Below are positions 44,396 through 59,729 of a stretch of 64,000 nt of DNA, piece by piece. Under the pieces are notes generated by a model. The model saw only the letters and a program-made list of their open reading frames with translations. It was not told the origin of the DNA and ran no database searches. The DNA comes from Megalobrama amblycephala (taxonomy: Eukaryota; Chordata; Actinopteri; Cypriniformes; Xenocyprididae). How positions within the stretch are numbered: the stretch's first letter is position 1; each line of letters opens with the position of its first letter. The translations under genes were made by a program, and so were the position numbers. The DNA is taken from positions 30,134,585 to 30,198,584 of the forward strand of contig NC_063061.1 in the NCBI RefSeq assembly GCF_018812025.1, written 5' to 3'.

Positions 44396-46560
44396 CACAC
44401 ACACACACACACAAATGGAATGAATATAAATGTCCTCCTCCGCTAACACCTCCGGTCCATCCGACTCTCAGGTTGTTATGCTCCAATACACCTTGAAATT
44501 TCTCTCTCTTTCAGATTCTAGCTCTTTCTCTGGCTTATTCTCCATCTCAGTGAACTGAATTGCAGGTGAAGACTGTCTAACAGGTAAGACGAGTGTCTGT
44601 ACAAATTCTTAAATCAAGATACACTTACTTGAGAAGCGCTTTTAAGTCTTGTTTTCTGAAATAAAACAATCAAATTAAGTAACTTCATGCTTAAAACAAG
44701 AACAAATATCTGTCTGTCAGTGGGCTCAGAAAAATAATCCTGCTTTTCCTCTGAACTTTAGTTTATTTTTCTGACCCCACTGGCAGGTATTTTTTTCTTC
44801 TTTTACGTAAAGTCACTTAATTTAGACACATTTTTCAGAAAACAAGATTTAATATATTAAGTCATTTTGCTTCTCAAGTAAATGTATCTTGATTTAAGAA
44901 TATTTAGATATTTGTACTGGAAAACAAGAGAAACTGACAATGTGGATTTGAATTATATTTAAACAATTTAATGAATTTTTAATTTTAAAATTCTATTTAG
45001 TCTATATTTACACTACCATCTTTACATTTTTTCCACTGATCTCAAAAACAATACAACAACTTATAATCTTTATATGACTCTGTTCTTGGTTCTTGCAGAA
45101 GCTCAAACGTACTGCGTAACACACAAGAACGAACCTCATTGGTTCTTGAGGAAGCTCAAATGTGCTGTGTAACACGCAAGAATGAACCTCATTGGTTCTT
45201 CAGGAAGCTCAAACGTGATGCGTAACACAAGAATGAACCTCACTGGTTCTTGCAGAAACTCAAACGTGCTGCGTAACAAGAACGAACCTCATTGGTTCTT
45301 GAGGAAGCTCAAATGTGCTGTGTAACAGGAGAATGAACCTCATTGGTTCTTCAGAAGCTCAAACGTGATGCGTAACACGCAAGAATGAACCTCATTGGTT
45401 CTTCAGGAAGCTCAAACGTGCTGCGTAACACGCAAGAATGAACCTCATTGGTTCTTCAGGAAGCTCAAACATGCTGCGTAACACGAGAATGAACCTCATT
45501 GGTTCTTCAGGAAGCTCAAATGTGCTGTGTAACACAAGAATGAACCTCATTGGTTCTTCAGGAAGCTCAAACGTGATGCATAACACAAGAATGAACCTCA
45601 ATGGTTCTTCAGGAAGCTCAAACGTGATGCGTAACACGCAAGAATGAACCTCATTGGTTCTTGAGGAAGCTCAAACGTGCTGCGTAACACGCAAGAATGA
45701 ACCTCATTGGTTCTTCAGGAAGCTCAAGCGTGATGCGTAACACAAGAATGAACCTCATTGGTTCTTCAGGAAGCTCAAACGTGATGCGTAACACAAGAAT
45801 TAACCTCAATGGTTCTTGAGGAAGCTCAAACGTGCTGTGTAACAAGAACGAACCTCAATGGTTCTTGCAGAAGCTCAAACGTGCTGTGTTACAGGAGAAT
45901 GAACCTCATTGGTTCTTGCAGAAGCTCAAACGTGCTGCGTAACACAAGAACGAACCTCAATGGTTCTTGAGGAAGCTCAAACATGCTGCATAACACAAGA
46001 ACGAACCTCATTGGTTCTTGAGGAAGCTCAAATGTGCTGTGTAACAGGAGAATGAACCTCATTGGTTCTTGCAGAAGCTCAAACATGCTGCGTAACACAA
46101 GAACAAACCTCATTGGTTCTTGAGGAAGCTCAAACGTGCTGCGTAACACAAGAACGAACCTCATTGGTTCTTGAGGAAGCTCAAACGTGCTGCGTAACAC
46201 AAGAACAAACCTCATTGGTTCTTGAGGAAGCTCAAACGTGCTGCGTAACACAAGAACGAACCTCACTGGTTCTTGAGGAAGCTCAAACGTGCTGCGTAAC
46301 ACAAGAACGAACCTCATTGGTTCTTGAGGAAGCTCAAACGTGCTGCGTAACACAAGAACGAACCTCATTGGTTCTTGAGGAAGCTCAAACGTGCTGTGTA
46401 ACACAAGAATGAACCTCAATGGTTCTTGCGGAAGCTCAAACGTGCTGCGTAACACAAGAACGAACCTCATTGGCTTTTGAGAAAGCTCAAATGTGCTGTG
46501 TAACAAAAGAATAAACCTCATTGGTTCTTCTGGAAGCTCAAACGTGCTGTGTAACATACA
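44396..46560 (+). repeat. Tandem duplication, copy B
   Basis: Begins with (CA)n at 44396-44412, then repeats copy A's unique segment (44413-45087) and its minisatellite. An extra ~49-bp unit near 45840-45890 shifts the offset from 1,972 to about 2,021 further on, and more units follow towards the end. Confidence 0.93.
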
Positions 46561-46610
46561 AAAATGAACCTCATTGGTTCTTGCGGAAGCTCAAACGTGC
46601 TACTTAGCAA
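45088..46610 (+). repeat. ~51-bp minisatellite in copy B, about 29 units
   Basis: Same unit and order of variants as copy A for the first ~15 units. A block of near-identical units (46100-46400) follows, and the array finishes with diverged units around 46560-46610. The 222-codon minus-strand and 116-codon plus-strand frames are artefacts of the period. Confidence 0.95.
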
Positions 46611-46887
46611 TTTTTTCATCATATAAAGCGATTGTGCCTCTTTAAAAAATTTAGACTAAATCGCTCAATTCATATGGATTAGTCTTTTAAGATCTCTTTA
46701 TGAAGTTTTTGAAGCGTCAAAGTGGTAGTTGTGTGGACCATTAATGGTGGAAGAGAAATCTGTCAGATTTCATTAAAAATATCTTCATTAATGTTTAAAA
46801 GATGAACAAAATTTCTACGTGTTGGAACGTCATGAGGGTGAGTAACTGATGACAGAATTTACATTTTAGGGTGAACTAACCCTTTAA
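46611..46887 (+). mobile_element. Family T2 MITE, right half
   Basis: 'ATTTCATTAAAAATATCTTC', 'AACGTCATGAGGGTGAGTAA' and the terminus GGGTGAACTAACCCTTTAA (TTAA 46884-46887) match the right arm of 10842-11600. The left arm is absent, and the copy directly abuts the minisatellite. Confidence 0.75.
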
Positions 46888-47675
46888 TTAACTAACCTTG
46901 AAGGACAACACATGCTCAAACCATTTCAGATATGCTGTCTCTCTTAATTTATCCCCTTTAAATTACCAACAATATCTACTAAAATGATCCTATGATGTTG
47001 TCTTCACATGCTGTCTCGTTCAGCAGCTCATTAGACTTTGGAACAAGAATTTTGACTCTCTTTCTTCCATTTCGAAGATCCTTGATGTTTCTGGATGTGG
47101 TGTATTTAGGATATGCTACTGTTATAAGCAAGAAAAGCCCCGATGGGAGAATCTGATGGGAAGGATGGTGAGAAATGAGCTGATAGTGTAATTAGTGTGT
47201 ATGTGTGCATGCTTTACACAAGTCATTATCTCACTCTCTCACTGTATGTTCATTTTCTGAGAAGTTTCTAAATTAGCCGCGGGTAATTACATTCTCTCAG
47301 ATCCGTTAACACAAGACTCTGTGCCCGGACTAGAAAAGATAAAGGCGGATTTAAATGGAAGGATTGATGAAGACCGTTCCATGCGATATTCCTGTTAAAT
47401 CCATAACTCATTTTCTCTAGTAATGATCCTCCTGACGTCTGCATGTGTGTAGAGCTTCATAAGGGTTATGTTTCCAAATGCAGGCAGATGTTTCACATCT
47501 AATAATATTCAGCTTATGTAAAATGTGTATGTGAGAAAAGAAAAAGAGAGAGAAAAAGAAGATCATACTCACTTTCAGATGGCAAGATGTCAATCTAAAA
47601 ATGAACATTAATCAAATAAATAACCTGGAACCTTATTCCTAATATTTCTAATGATTACAATTTTTTTTAAACATG
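46888..47675. other. No recognised gene; unique sequence
   Basis: 47220-47400 is unique, with TAATTAC and GATTTAAATGG-type words; otherwise nothing. A 63-codon minus-strand frame (47417-47608) has no motif. Confidence 0.3.
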
Positions 47676-49680
<2,005 letters not shown>

Positions 49681-49682
49681 TA

Positions 49683-51298
49683 TATGCCACACTACAGCAA
49701 GTTAAAGTATGAACCAAATCCTTGATGAGTCAATGCTACAACACAATAAAAGGTTTAAAGAGTCTTATAAGGGCTGAACAGTTTTTATAGGACTTACATA
49801 ATTTAAAAATCTATGTAATATCAGACAATGCGGATGATTTTGTCCTGAAAGAAAGAGAGAGCGGAACAGTGTTGGAGAAAGATTGTGTTGGTGTTAAACG
49901 CCCTCAGAGATGCAGGGCCAGAGATCGTATAGGAACACAGCATTTATATTCATTCTGCTGCATATGAGAGAATGAAGTCATCTCAAATGTTTCTCTGAAA
50001 GAAATAAAAGATTAATTTCAGAAACATCAGATACATATGTTGTTTATGTGGTTAATAAGTGTGTGTATGCATGTCTGTTGGTACATTTGCATGATTTGCC
50101 TGTTTGTATTTTATTACAAAATGATAAGAACTGAATTCCAACAAACTGCAGTCATATGAACAGACCAACACACACACACACACAAACACACACTCTCCCT
50201 CGAGCAATCTCTATCCCTGTGCATCTCCAAATCCGATCAAACCAGATCACAGGGGAATGATGGATTCATCTATCCTTCCCCTTTTGCTCACGGACACACA
50301 TTAACGCTCACGCAGTCGGCCTCTTCTCAGAACGAAAACACAAACTATTCACATGCACAAAAGCGAAAGGAGCAAATGGTTTATTCACTCTCGAATTTCC
50401 TCCCCTTGTCGAGCGCTTGAGGAGAGGATATGCTAAAAGAGAGCGAGGTGAGAGAGAATCTGAAATTCCTCCCATGATCATTAAATAATTTAGAGACACC
50501 GCTCCACTGATCATTAGAGAGACGGAACAGAGGGAAGCACGGCGGGAGGGGGAGCATGAGGAGATTGTGAAGATACAGGAAGCAGGAAAAGTGGGTGTAA
50601 TGGAGTGGAGGATCTTTCTTGGAGGCAGAGAGAGAGAGAGAGTGAGAAAGAAGCTGGAAGATGAAGAAAAATCTTCCGGTTTTAGAAGAAGTTTTCATTG
50701 TCCTCTTTGAACCACTGCCGCGTCTGAGGGGAATAGTGCGAGCACGCGATCAGAGAGCTTGAACGTAACGTCTGCATTAATGAAGCGGAGATAAATTTCA
50801 CATGATTAATTCTGATTTGTCTGTCCTCCTCCAGAGGTTGTGTTGGGATTAATTAGTACTCCATTCACAGTGTTAAACTTCTCAGATATTCAGATTCGAT
50901 TGTTTGGAGTATGAGCCAAGTATGGAGTATGAGATCTTGGTTTCACTGTTCATAGCAAAAGCTTCAGCCAAAACTGTACTTCTTTCTTAAAATATATATA
51001 TAAATGTTTTTTTTCTTTATAAGTTCAGAAGTGCTTTCCCATGCATAACAGTGTTCTGTTTTTCCCCTTTAAGACGAGTCATAACTTTTTTTAATTCAGT
51101 TACATAAAAAGGTTTAAAAGTAAGTCAGATTCATTTTTGGCTAACTAGTTGATGTTCACTGAAATTGTGAGATTTCAACTTGTAAAAAGCATTTACGTCC
51201 TTGAAGAGCTCGTAATTACAACTTGCAAGCTGGGAAATTTTAGAAAGCTCCTACTTGTATCATGTGACTATTGTTCCATCTGACTGCTGCAGATTAAT
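49683..51298. other. No recognised gene; candidate regulatory block 50730-50890
   Basis: Contains short CA and GA tracts (50168-50190, 50629-50642). 50730-50890 is unique and carries TGATTAATTC and GGGATTAATTAG, sites of the kind bound by homeodomain proteins. Frames at 50308-50514 and 50381-50698 overlap and lack motifs. Confidence 0.3.
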
Positions 51299-51301
51299 TT
51301 A

Positions 51302-52419
51302 GGCCCCGTTTACACTAGTGCGTTTTCGTTTAAAAACATAAGTTTTGCTACGGTTACGCCTGTTGTTTACACTACGCCAGTGTTTTCAAACCTCGAAAAC
51401 GGAGACTTTCAAAAACGCAGTAGACCTCATTTCAGTTTGAAAATGCCGGGGTTGCGTTTCAGTATAGACGGACCGAAACAGAGACTTTTGAAAACGATAG
51501 CGTGGCTGCCCACATTCGCTCTGTGTATCCTTGACAACCATGTAAACCAGGGGTGTCCAAACTGCGACCCGGGATGAATTTCAAACGGCTTGTCTATTAA
51601 AATCTATTATATAATTTACAAAACGTGCAGTTTCACAAAGTCAACACAAGGTGGCTAGATTTACTAGATTTCAGGCCAGGGAACCATTAACGTGTTAAAA
51701 GCGGAACGAAACAGCGCTGTTTGTGTGCACTGCGCAACTTGCTGAATGTCTCGATCACATGACCACTAAACAGCCAGTGAGAGGTCTCCGGGACAAGCTG
51801 CAAATCTCTGTGATTTAATTTAGTTTAAAGCCAGTTGAAACAGCGCTGACTTAATCAACAACACTAACATGCAAATCAGGAGAAACATTGAGCCGATCCA
51901 GTTAGAATACTTTTCAACCAACAATTCAACAACATTAATAATGGATTTACTGTGTTAACACAAAGTGTAACCGTGGTATTTTGTCAGAAATGTAGGTTAA
52001 TATCTCATTTTATTTCATTTTTAATGTAGACATGTATTAAATGAGTAATAAAGGCCAAATTACATACTATATTTGTCATAAACTTGAAGTTTTGTGCATT
52101 CATGTATATATATTAAATGTATTTTAATACCATAAAGTCATTCTAGATATAGAAACAATATTTTTACTTTTTACAATGTGGTGAGGTGTGTGGTTTTACC
52201 TGTGGTGATCTAATTGGAGTATTTTTTAATTTAAATAAGAATAGAGTTCTAACTCAGTAATATTTAAATTTCACCTTTTAAAAATGCAGTTGTTAAAAGT
52301 TTTACAGATATTTTGTGTATTAAATTTACATCTGTGTCCTATCTCAAGCTACTCCACTGTCAGCTCAAGCTTTTGTCGAATCTTTCATGTTTTCAAAAAA
52401 CAAACCATGTAATAATAAT

Positions 52420-52480
<61 letters not shown>

Positions 52481-52800
52481 TAATAGAAAAGGAACCAGCC
52501 CCCAGATGTGTCCACAACATTGAATCTGGCAATCTTTGCTAGCTTTGTTGTAATTTTTATCAGCCAATGTTCAGTTCAACTCTGCATTTTTTTAATACTG
52601 CAGCTGCCTACATGCAAAGAGGCAACTGTTTACACTTGTATGCACATGGCCAGTGAGCATGAACGGTCATTCATGAATGTAACATGCGTTTTCGGCCGTG
52701 TAGTGTAGACAGAGATAGTTTCTGAAACGCTGTGGAAACGCCAGTGTAGAGGAGGATCGTTTTCATTTTAAAACAAAAATGCACTAGCATAAATGGGGCC
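51302..52800. mobile_element. Harbinger-like element, TTA target duplication
   Basis: Left end GGCCCCGTTTACACTAGTGC, right end GCACTAGCATAAATGGGGCC, flanked by TTA at 51299-51301 and 52801-52803. This is the classical PIF/Harbinger duplication. Internal sub-terminal sequence pairs too (GTTTTCGTTTAAAAAC against GTTTTAAAACAAAAAT). Starting at 51547, CAGGGGTGTCCAAACTG looks like a hAT left end nested inside, with no visible right end. No transposase or Myb-like gene. Confidence 0.8.
52410..52475. repeat. (AAT)n(AT)n microsatellite
   Basis: Five AAT units then about 25 AT units, inside the Harbinger-like element. Confidence 0.95.
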
Positions 52801-53019
52801 TTAGGCTTTGATAGTGTTGCCATACAAACACATAATTCCCAGCCTGACGACATGCAAAGTGAGTACAATGTCAAGTACTGTCATCTCGGAATTACTGTAA
52901 TTGTGACATGGAGTGAACACAGCATATGTGCAATTGGCTTTCTGGTCTCTAGGCATAATTTAATGTATTTCTCTGGAATCCTATCAGCATTTTATCATCA
53001 ACCAGGTTTTATCATCAAA

Positions 53020-53118
53020 CCAGCAAAAACAGTTCTTCAAAATATCTTTCCTGATGGAACGACATGGGGGTGAGTAATAGTGACAGAATCTTCATTTTCG
53101 GGTGAACTAGTTATTTAA
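53020..53118 (+). mobile_element. Family T2 MITE right terminus, diverged
   Basis: 'AAAATATCTTTCCTGATGGA', 'GACATGGGGGTGAGTAATAG' and 'TCGGGTGAACTAGTTATTTA' align with the right end of T2; the terminal CCCTTTAA has become TTATTTAA. Confidence 0.55.
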
Positions 53119-53689
53119 GACGGACCACTGAAAATGAGTAGAGCACTTAAATTTAATACTTACGGTTAGAGGTTTTGAAAAAAAAAGTATGAGCAACTGT
53201 AATAGTGATGCTTAACACACTTAAACACCACTTATCACAAGCCTTTTCCATTATAAGCCTTTCACAGGCTATGTAAAACCTCACAAATCTCTACTTGGCA
53301 CACCAGCAAAGATCCAGAGTGATCGCATAAAGGCTTTAGGTTTGATCCCATGTGGGTCTAGAGAATTATTGCCCTGCCCGACGAGACCACTACTATTGTG
53401 CCCTTGAATGAAGCACTTAACCACACGCTGGTCCATGGGGGAATCTGGTTAATGACATCTAACCTATTTGACCCAGAGTAGATGCTTTTTGTCCCGATAA
53501 CTTTAACAGCAATGGTCCGGAAGACCTGTGTTCATGCCAATCAACATCTGCAGCTTAGAAAAGACACAAAGGAAAAGAAAAGGTCTGATGAAAATTTAAA
53601 AGATGAAGATTTGTTTGATCTATGACATAAAAATAACAACTGTGAAAATACACAAATGGGCAATGGGGAAAATGCGCAAGGCCTCAAGA
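53119..53689. other. No recognised gene or repeat
   Basis: Ordinary AT-rich sequence with no frame over 60 codons and no repeat termini. Confidence 0.35.
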
Positions 53690-53880
53690 CACGTTTTTTT
53701 AAAAGTTAAATTTATTTTAACGTGAGCGCCATGTTTTTAGAACACAGTGTCATGAGCGAGACGCTGAAAAAGACAAGATGTGAGAGCAAAGGTCAAACAT
53801 GTGTCTAGCGCATTTACACAGAAAAATAACAGAAAAGTAGTGAAGTGGAATGGAAAAATGTGTTCTGTGTGAACGGCCCC
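53690..53880 (-). mobile_element. Harbinger-like right-end fragment
   Basis: The end GTGTGAACGGCCCC followed by TTA (53881-53883) is the complement of a GGGGCCGTTCACAC-type Harbinger terminus. The other end is not found, so the left limit is approximate. Confidence 0.45.
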
Positions 53881-54201
53881 TTAGAATGTTGTGTACCAAA
53901 CATGATAGGCTTTATTGGGTTGAAATCCATTTTGAGCACAGAAAGAGCCAGGTTGAAATCGAGCTGTAATACAGCACTGAACTAAATTGATTCAAAGCAT
54001 TTTATGACACAGAATAAACTCTATATGTGTGGGCACACTCTGTCAAAGTGATAAAATGTGAGCATTTGGTGGAAATCTAGGTCATATCCCAGTGTAAGAC
54101 TAGTTTGTAGTAGTTTCTGTACAGTAGTTGTACCAAATCACCCTTCTCCTCTTTGCTCTGAGATTGAATGTACTGTAACACACACAGGACGCCTGTCCTC
54201 C

Positions 54202-56586
54202 TTAAAGGGATAGTTCACCCAAAAATAAAAAAAATGACCCTATGATTTACTCACCCTCAAGTCATCCTAGGTGTATATGACTTTCTTCTTTCAGACAAAT
54301 ATAATCAGAGTTATATTATTAAATATCCTGGCTCTTTCAAGCTTTATAATTGAAGTGAACAGAGAATGAGATTTTGAAGCCCAAAAAAGTGCATCCATTA
54401 ATCATAAAAGATAACCACGGGGCTCCAGGGGGTTAATAAAGGCCTTCTGAAGTGAAACGATGCATTTATTAAAAAAAAAAATAGCCATATTTAAAACTTT
54501 AAAAACTAAAATAGCTATCTTCCCACAGACGGCCGTACGCATGAATTAACTCTCTGGAGTCCGTTAACGCGCCGGCACGTTTTGCAGGATTTTTTTCACA
54601 TTGCAGCAAAACAGACTTAAAATACTCAATTTCTTGTCATAGAGACATAAGTAATATATCAATTGAAACTATAGAATGTCTTCTTTTATTTGTGTACACT
54701 CAGATTAAAAACACAATGTTGTGCTTTTTGTAAAATAAAGAAAACTAACATGATGCGTGATCTCTCCTCCCCCTCTGAAAGAAGTCCAATCTGATAGTTC
54801 TCAGAAAATGAACTGTAACTTATGAATACTAATGACAAAAAAAATGACACTTATGTCTAAAGAAACGTTGAAATGTCAGGTTTTAAATCGTGCCAGTCAA
54901 ATCAAAAACAAACATTCTGTGTTTATGTAATCTGTATGAAAAGAGAGCCATGTCAGAAGTCCGTGATTCAGCTCATTATCCGCTAATGCGGCCATACCCA
55001 CGGAGCCAGCACTATTCAGAGGCAAATTCTGAGTCAATACATGCATTCATCGTCTCAATCATGTATTTATTGTCTTGAAAAGGGTTTATCTGGATGTTAA
55101 ATCCATGGTTAGCGATCTCTAGAAGACATGCCGTTAGTTCCTGGTTCCTTTTCTTCTTTATATGAATTTGTGGACTAAAGGTGCACAGAGCGCCCTCCGG
55201 CTGCAAGTATGAATTGAAAACACAGAATCCAGCACTCATAGTGATGACAATAAATATTGAATAAATATTACTCCTCTGTATAGAAAATTGACATAAACAT
55301 ATAAGAATCCATCAATATTTCTCCAAATGTGCATGCTTTTAAGCTAAAAGCCTATATGAAATGCCATAGAGGTAACATAATTGTTCAGACACTTTGCATC
55401 ACAGAAATACATTATATTTTTACCGTATATAATAGAATACCATTATTTTAAATTGTAATAGTATTTCACAATATTGCTGTTTATGATGAGCTGAGACATG
55501 ATTACAGAGGGTTTTTTCACAGCCTACCTGACTGAAAGGCCTCATTAATATGCATGTCATTTCAGGTCATTATTATGTGATTCTTTTGTCTTCTCAGGTG
55601 TAAATGACCCATTATTCATGATGATTCACGCCTTCACGCATACTGTGTTTCTTGACAAAAAGTGTTTTACAAAAACTAAATCAATATATTGTTTTATATG
55701 AAGGAGTAGGCAGCATAATTTTTGCATAATTTTGAAGCAAAAACTCTAGTTTACAACCTCCAATACCCAGAAGTCTTGTGAACACAGATTTAATATACTT
55801 TTTTTTGGCCTTATTTCAGTGATTTAAGTTTTTTGTTTTTTCAATAACCACGCATAAACATTATTCCTTCAAAAATACAAACATGTACATACATGTTCCT
55901 CACATATTATGGTAGCCTAGTTTGTGCTGAATACAGTGTAATGATACTTGTGTCATTAATATGTTTCTGAACAACTGAAAAAAGCACAAATGTCAGGGCA
56001 TGTCAAAACTTCTCCAGGCCCCAAATCAGCCTCAGACTCCAGAGGGTTAACGGCGAAAGAGTAAACTCTGACCTGACGCAGACAAATGCGGAAGCACAGA
56101 GGAGAAAGCAAAACAAATTAGAAGTCTAAAATGAGCATTTTTAAAGAGAAATGTCTGAGAATTTCAATATAAGAGAAAATAAGAGCTTGAGTTTGTTGCC
56201 CAGCCCTATTTGTTTGAACAGGAGAAGCTTACGCTACTCCCACATCGCGTCAGAAGTTACCCTTTTGGCATAAGTCGACATGCGTACGGCTGTCTATTTT
56301 ATTTATTTACGTTTTTAAAGTTTTAAATATGGATATTTTTCTTACACAAATGCAACGCTTCGCTACAAAAGACCTTTATTAACCCCCTGGAGCTGTGTGG
56401 CTATCTTTTATGATGGATGGATGCACATTCTCTATTCACTGCCATAAAGCTTGGATCAGCCAGGACATTATTTAATATAACACAGTTTGTGTTTGTCTGA
56501 AAGAAGAAAGTCATATACACCTAGGATGGCTTGAAGGTGAGTAAATCATGGAGTAATTTTAATTTTTGGGTGAACTATCCCTTTAA
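54202..56586 (+). mobile_element. TTAA-type foldback MITE (family T3) containing a nested TTAA element
   Basis: Left end TTAAAGGGATAGTTCACCC, right end GGGTGAACTATCCCTTTAA. TTAA lies at 54202-54205 and 56583-56586. Left-arm words (CACCCTCAAGTCATCCTAGG, CTCCAGGGGGTTAATAAAGG) recur inverted on the right (56367-56550). The centre is displaced by the element at 54546-56050. Confidence 0.88.
54546..56050. mobile_element. TTAA-flanked element with TTAACTCTCTGGAGTC ends, nested
   Basis: Left end TTAACTCTCTGGAGTC, right end GACTCCAGAGGGTTAA, TTAA at 54546-54549 and 56047-56050. Length is ~1.5 kb. Frames at 54890-55078 (+) and 55012-55239 (-) overlap on opposite strands and have no known domain, so no gene is called. 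A fragment like the 'TTTAAATTGTAATA' MITE arm is embedded near 55440. Confidence 0.78.
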
Positions 56587-57922
56587 GTCCTTGGGGTGAA
56601 TCACGGATTGCTAACACACATATACAGATACAGCTACCTTGAAGACAAAACACAGCTGCATGCGTAACAGGGGTCAGAGATAATGATGTGAAACTAGTTC
56701 TCCCACAGCGTCAAGTCTATTTGTCGAACAGTGCGTTACAGTGTTTAATCTCAAGCGGCAAGACCAGACCTCTAAAACTCTCCTGACCCGAGCTCTTCAA
56801 CTCTCACTCAGAACTATATCGAGACCTCTACCTCCAAGAGTCTGGTCGTTCTCATTTAGACAAGCCTGTTTGATGTCATCTTGGACAGTGAGGAGGTGTC
56901 TGCCTGCTTGTCTCCCTCTCTTTTGCTCCTTCCAGGCTTTCTCTCTAGCTACACTTTAATATTTAATGCACATGCCATACAGCAGATGGTACCATAAAAA
57001 AGAGCATCAATATTTGATGCAAACTCTCCCCAGCCCTCTCTGTTCTCCTTCCTTCGATTTTTCTTTCGCACTCATTCATGATGAAGCACTTCGAATGGCG
57101 TAGTCAGTATTGTTAGCGATCGCCGTTGTGTCCCACAGTGTCACGCGTTTGTGTTGCTTATGAAATATTAAATGTTTGTTGATGGTTATGACATTGCATG
57201 ATAGTGAGGTAATTTGCAGTCTCGTTAGAGTAATTTGTAGATAATCTGTGCTCTACGGTGCAGGTGGATAATGTGGGTCGTACATCAGCGCTGCACTTTT
57301 AATTCAAAGCTTTGTTTTGCAAGGTCAGGTCTTGCATTGCACGATCCCGCTTGTTCAATGTGCTCGAACAGCCATCGGGAGTCTAATCAAAGGTGAGGTG
57401 GAGCATAGGAAATTACTCATTTGCATCCTTGTTAATATGCAGATACTCTTATTTTTGAACATAAATCACAAATGCTGCAACAGCGACTCGTTCCATCGCA
57501 GTTTGATCATTTTAAAACAAGAAAATGCCATTAATCATTCAATACAAAATGTCTCAACAGTTTCTTGAACTAATATAAGGCAGAGCTACTCGTTAATCAA
57601 AAGAAGAAGAATAAATCAAGTGAAAAACAAAACCACTGAACATGGCCATTTTGAAGTGAAAATGCTAATACTAACAGCATATGCATCTACAGATTTTTGT
57701 TTTTTTCTTGCTTACTGTCATTTGTTTAAACTACACTTTTACGTTTAAAGAAAATTGCCAGTACACAACTCAGGTGGTTTCCAGGGCGTTGCTATGCAGT
57801 TGTTCTGAGTTCTGAGTGGTTTTTAACATGTTATAAAGTGGTTGCTAGAGTGTTATGAATTGTTGCTAGGTTACCATATGTTCATTAAAACATTTATACA
57901 ATAGTTACTAAGCACTCGTATG
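56587..57922. other. Unique sequence; candidate regulatory block 57060-57500
   Basis: No repeat ends. 57060-57500 is unique and balanced in composition, with an octamer ATTTGCAT (57419-57426), GCGATCGC and ATCAAAGG-type words. The 83-codon frame at 57317-57568 lacks motifs. I infer only that it could be conserved non-coding DNA. Confidence 0.3.

Positions 57923-59729
<1,807 letters not shown>

Noticed and set aside
43868..46557. 193- and 222-codon minus-strand frames (FELPQEPMRFVLVLRST-type repeats) and their plus-strand partners
   Set aside because: Products of the 51-bp minisatellite, with equally open frames on the other strand.
55012..55239. 75-codon minus-strand frame in the nested TTAA element
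   Set aside because: No domain recognised, overlaps a plus-strand frame, and lies in a non-autonomous repeat.
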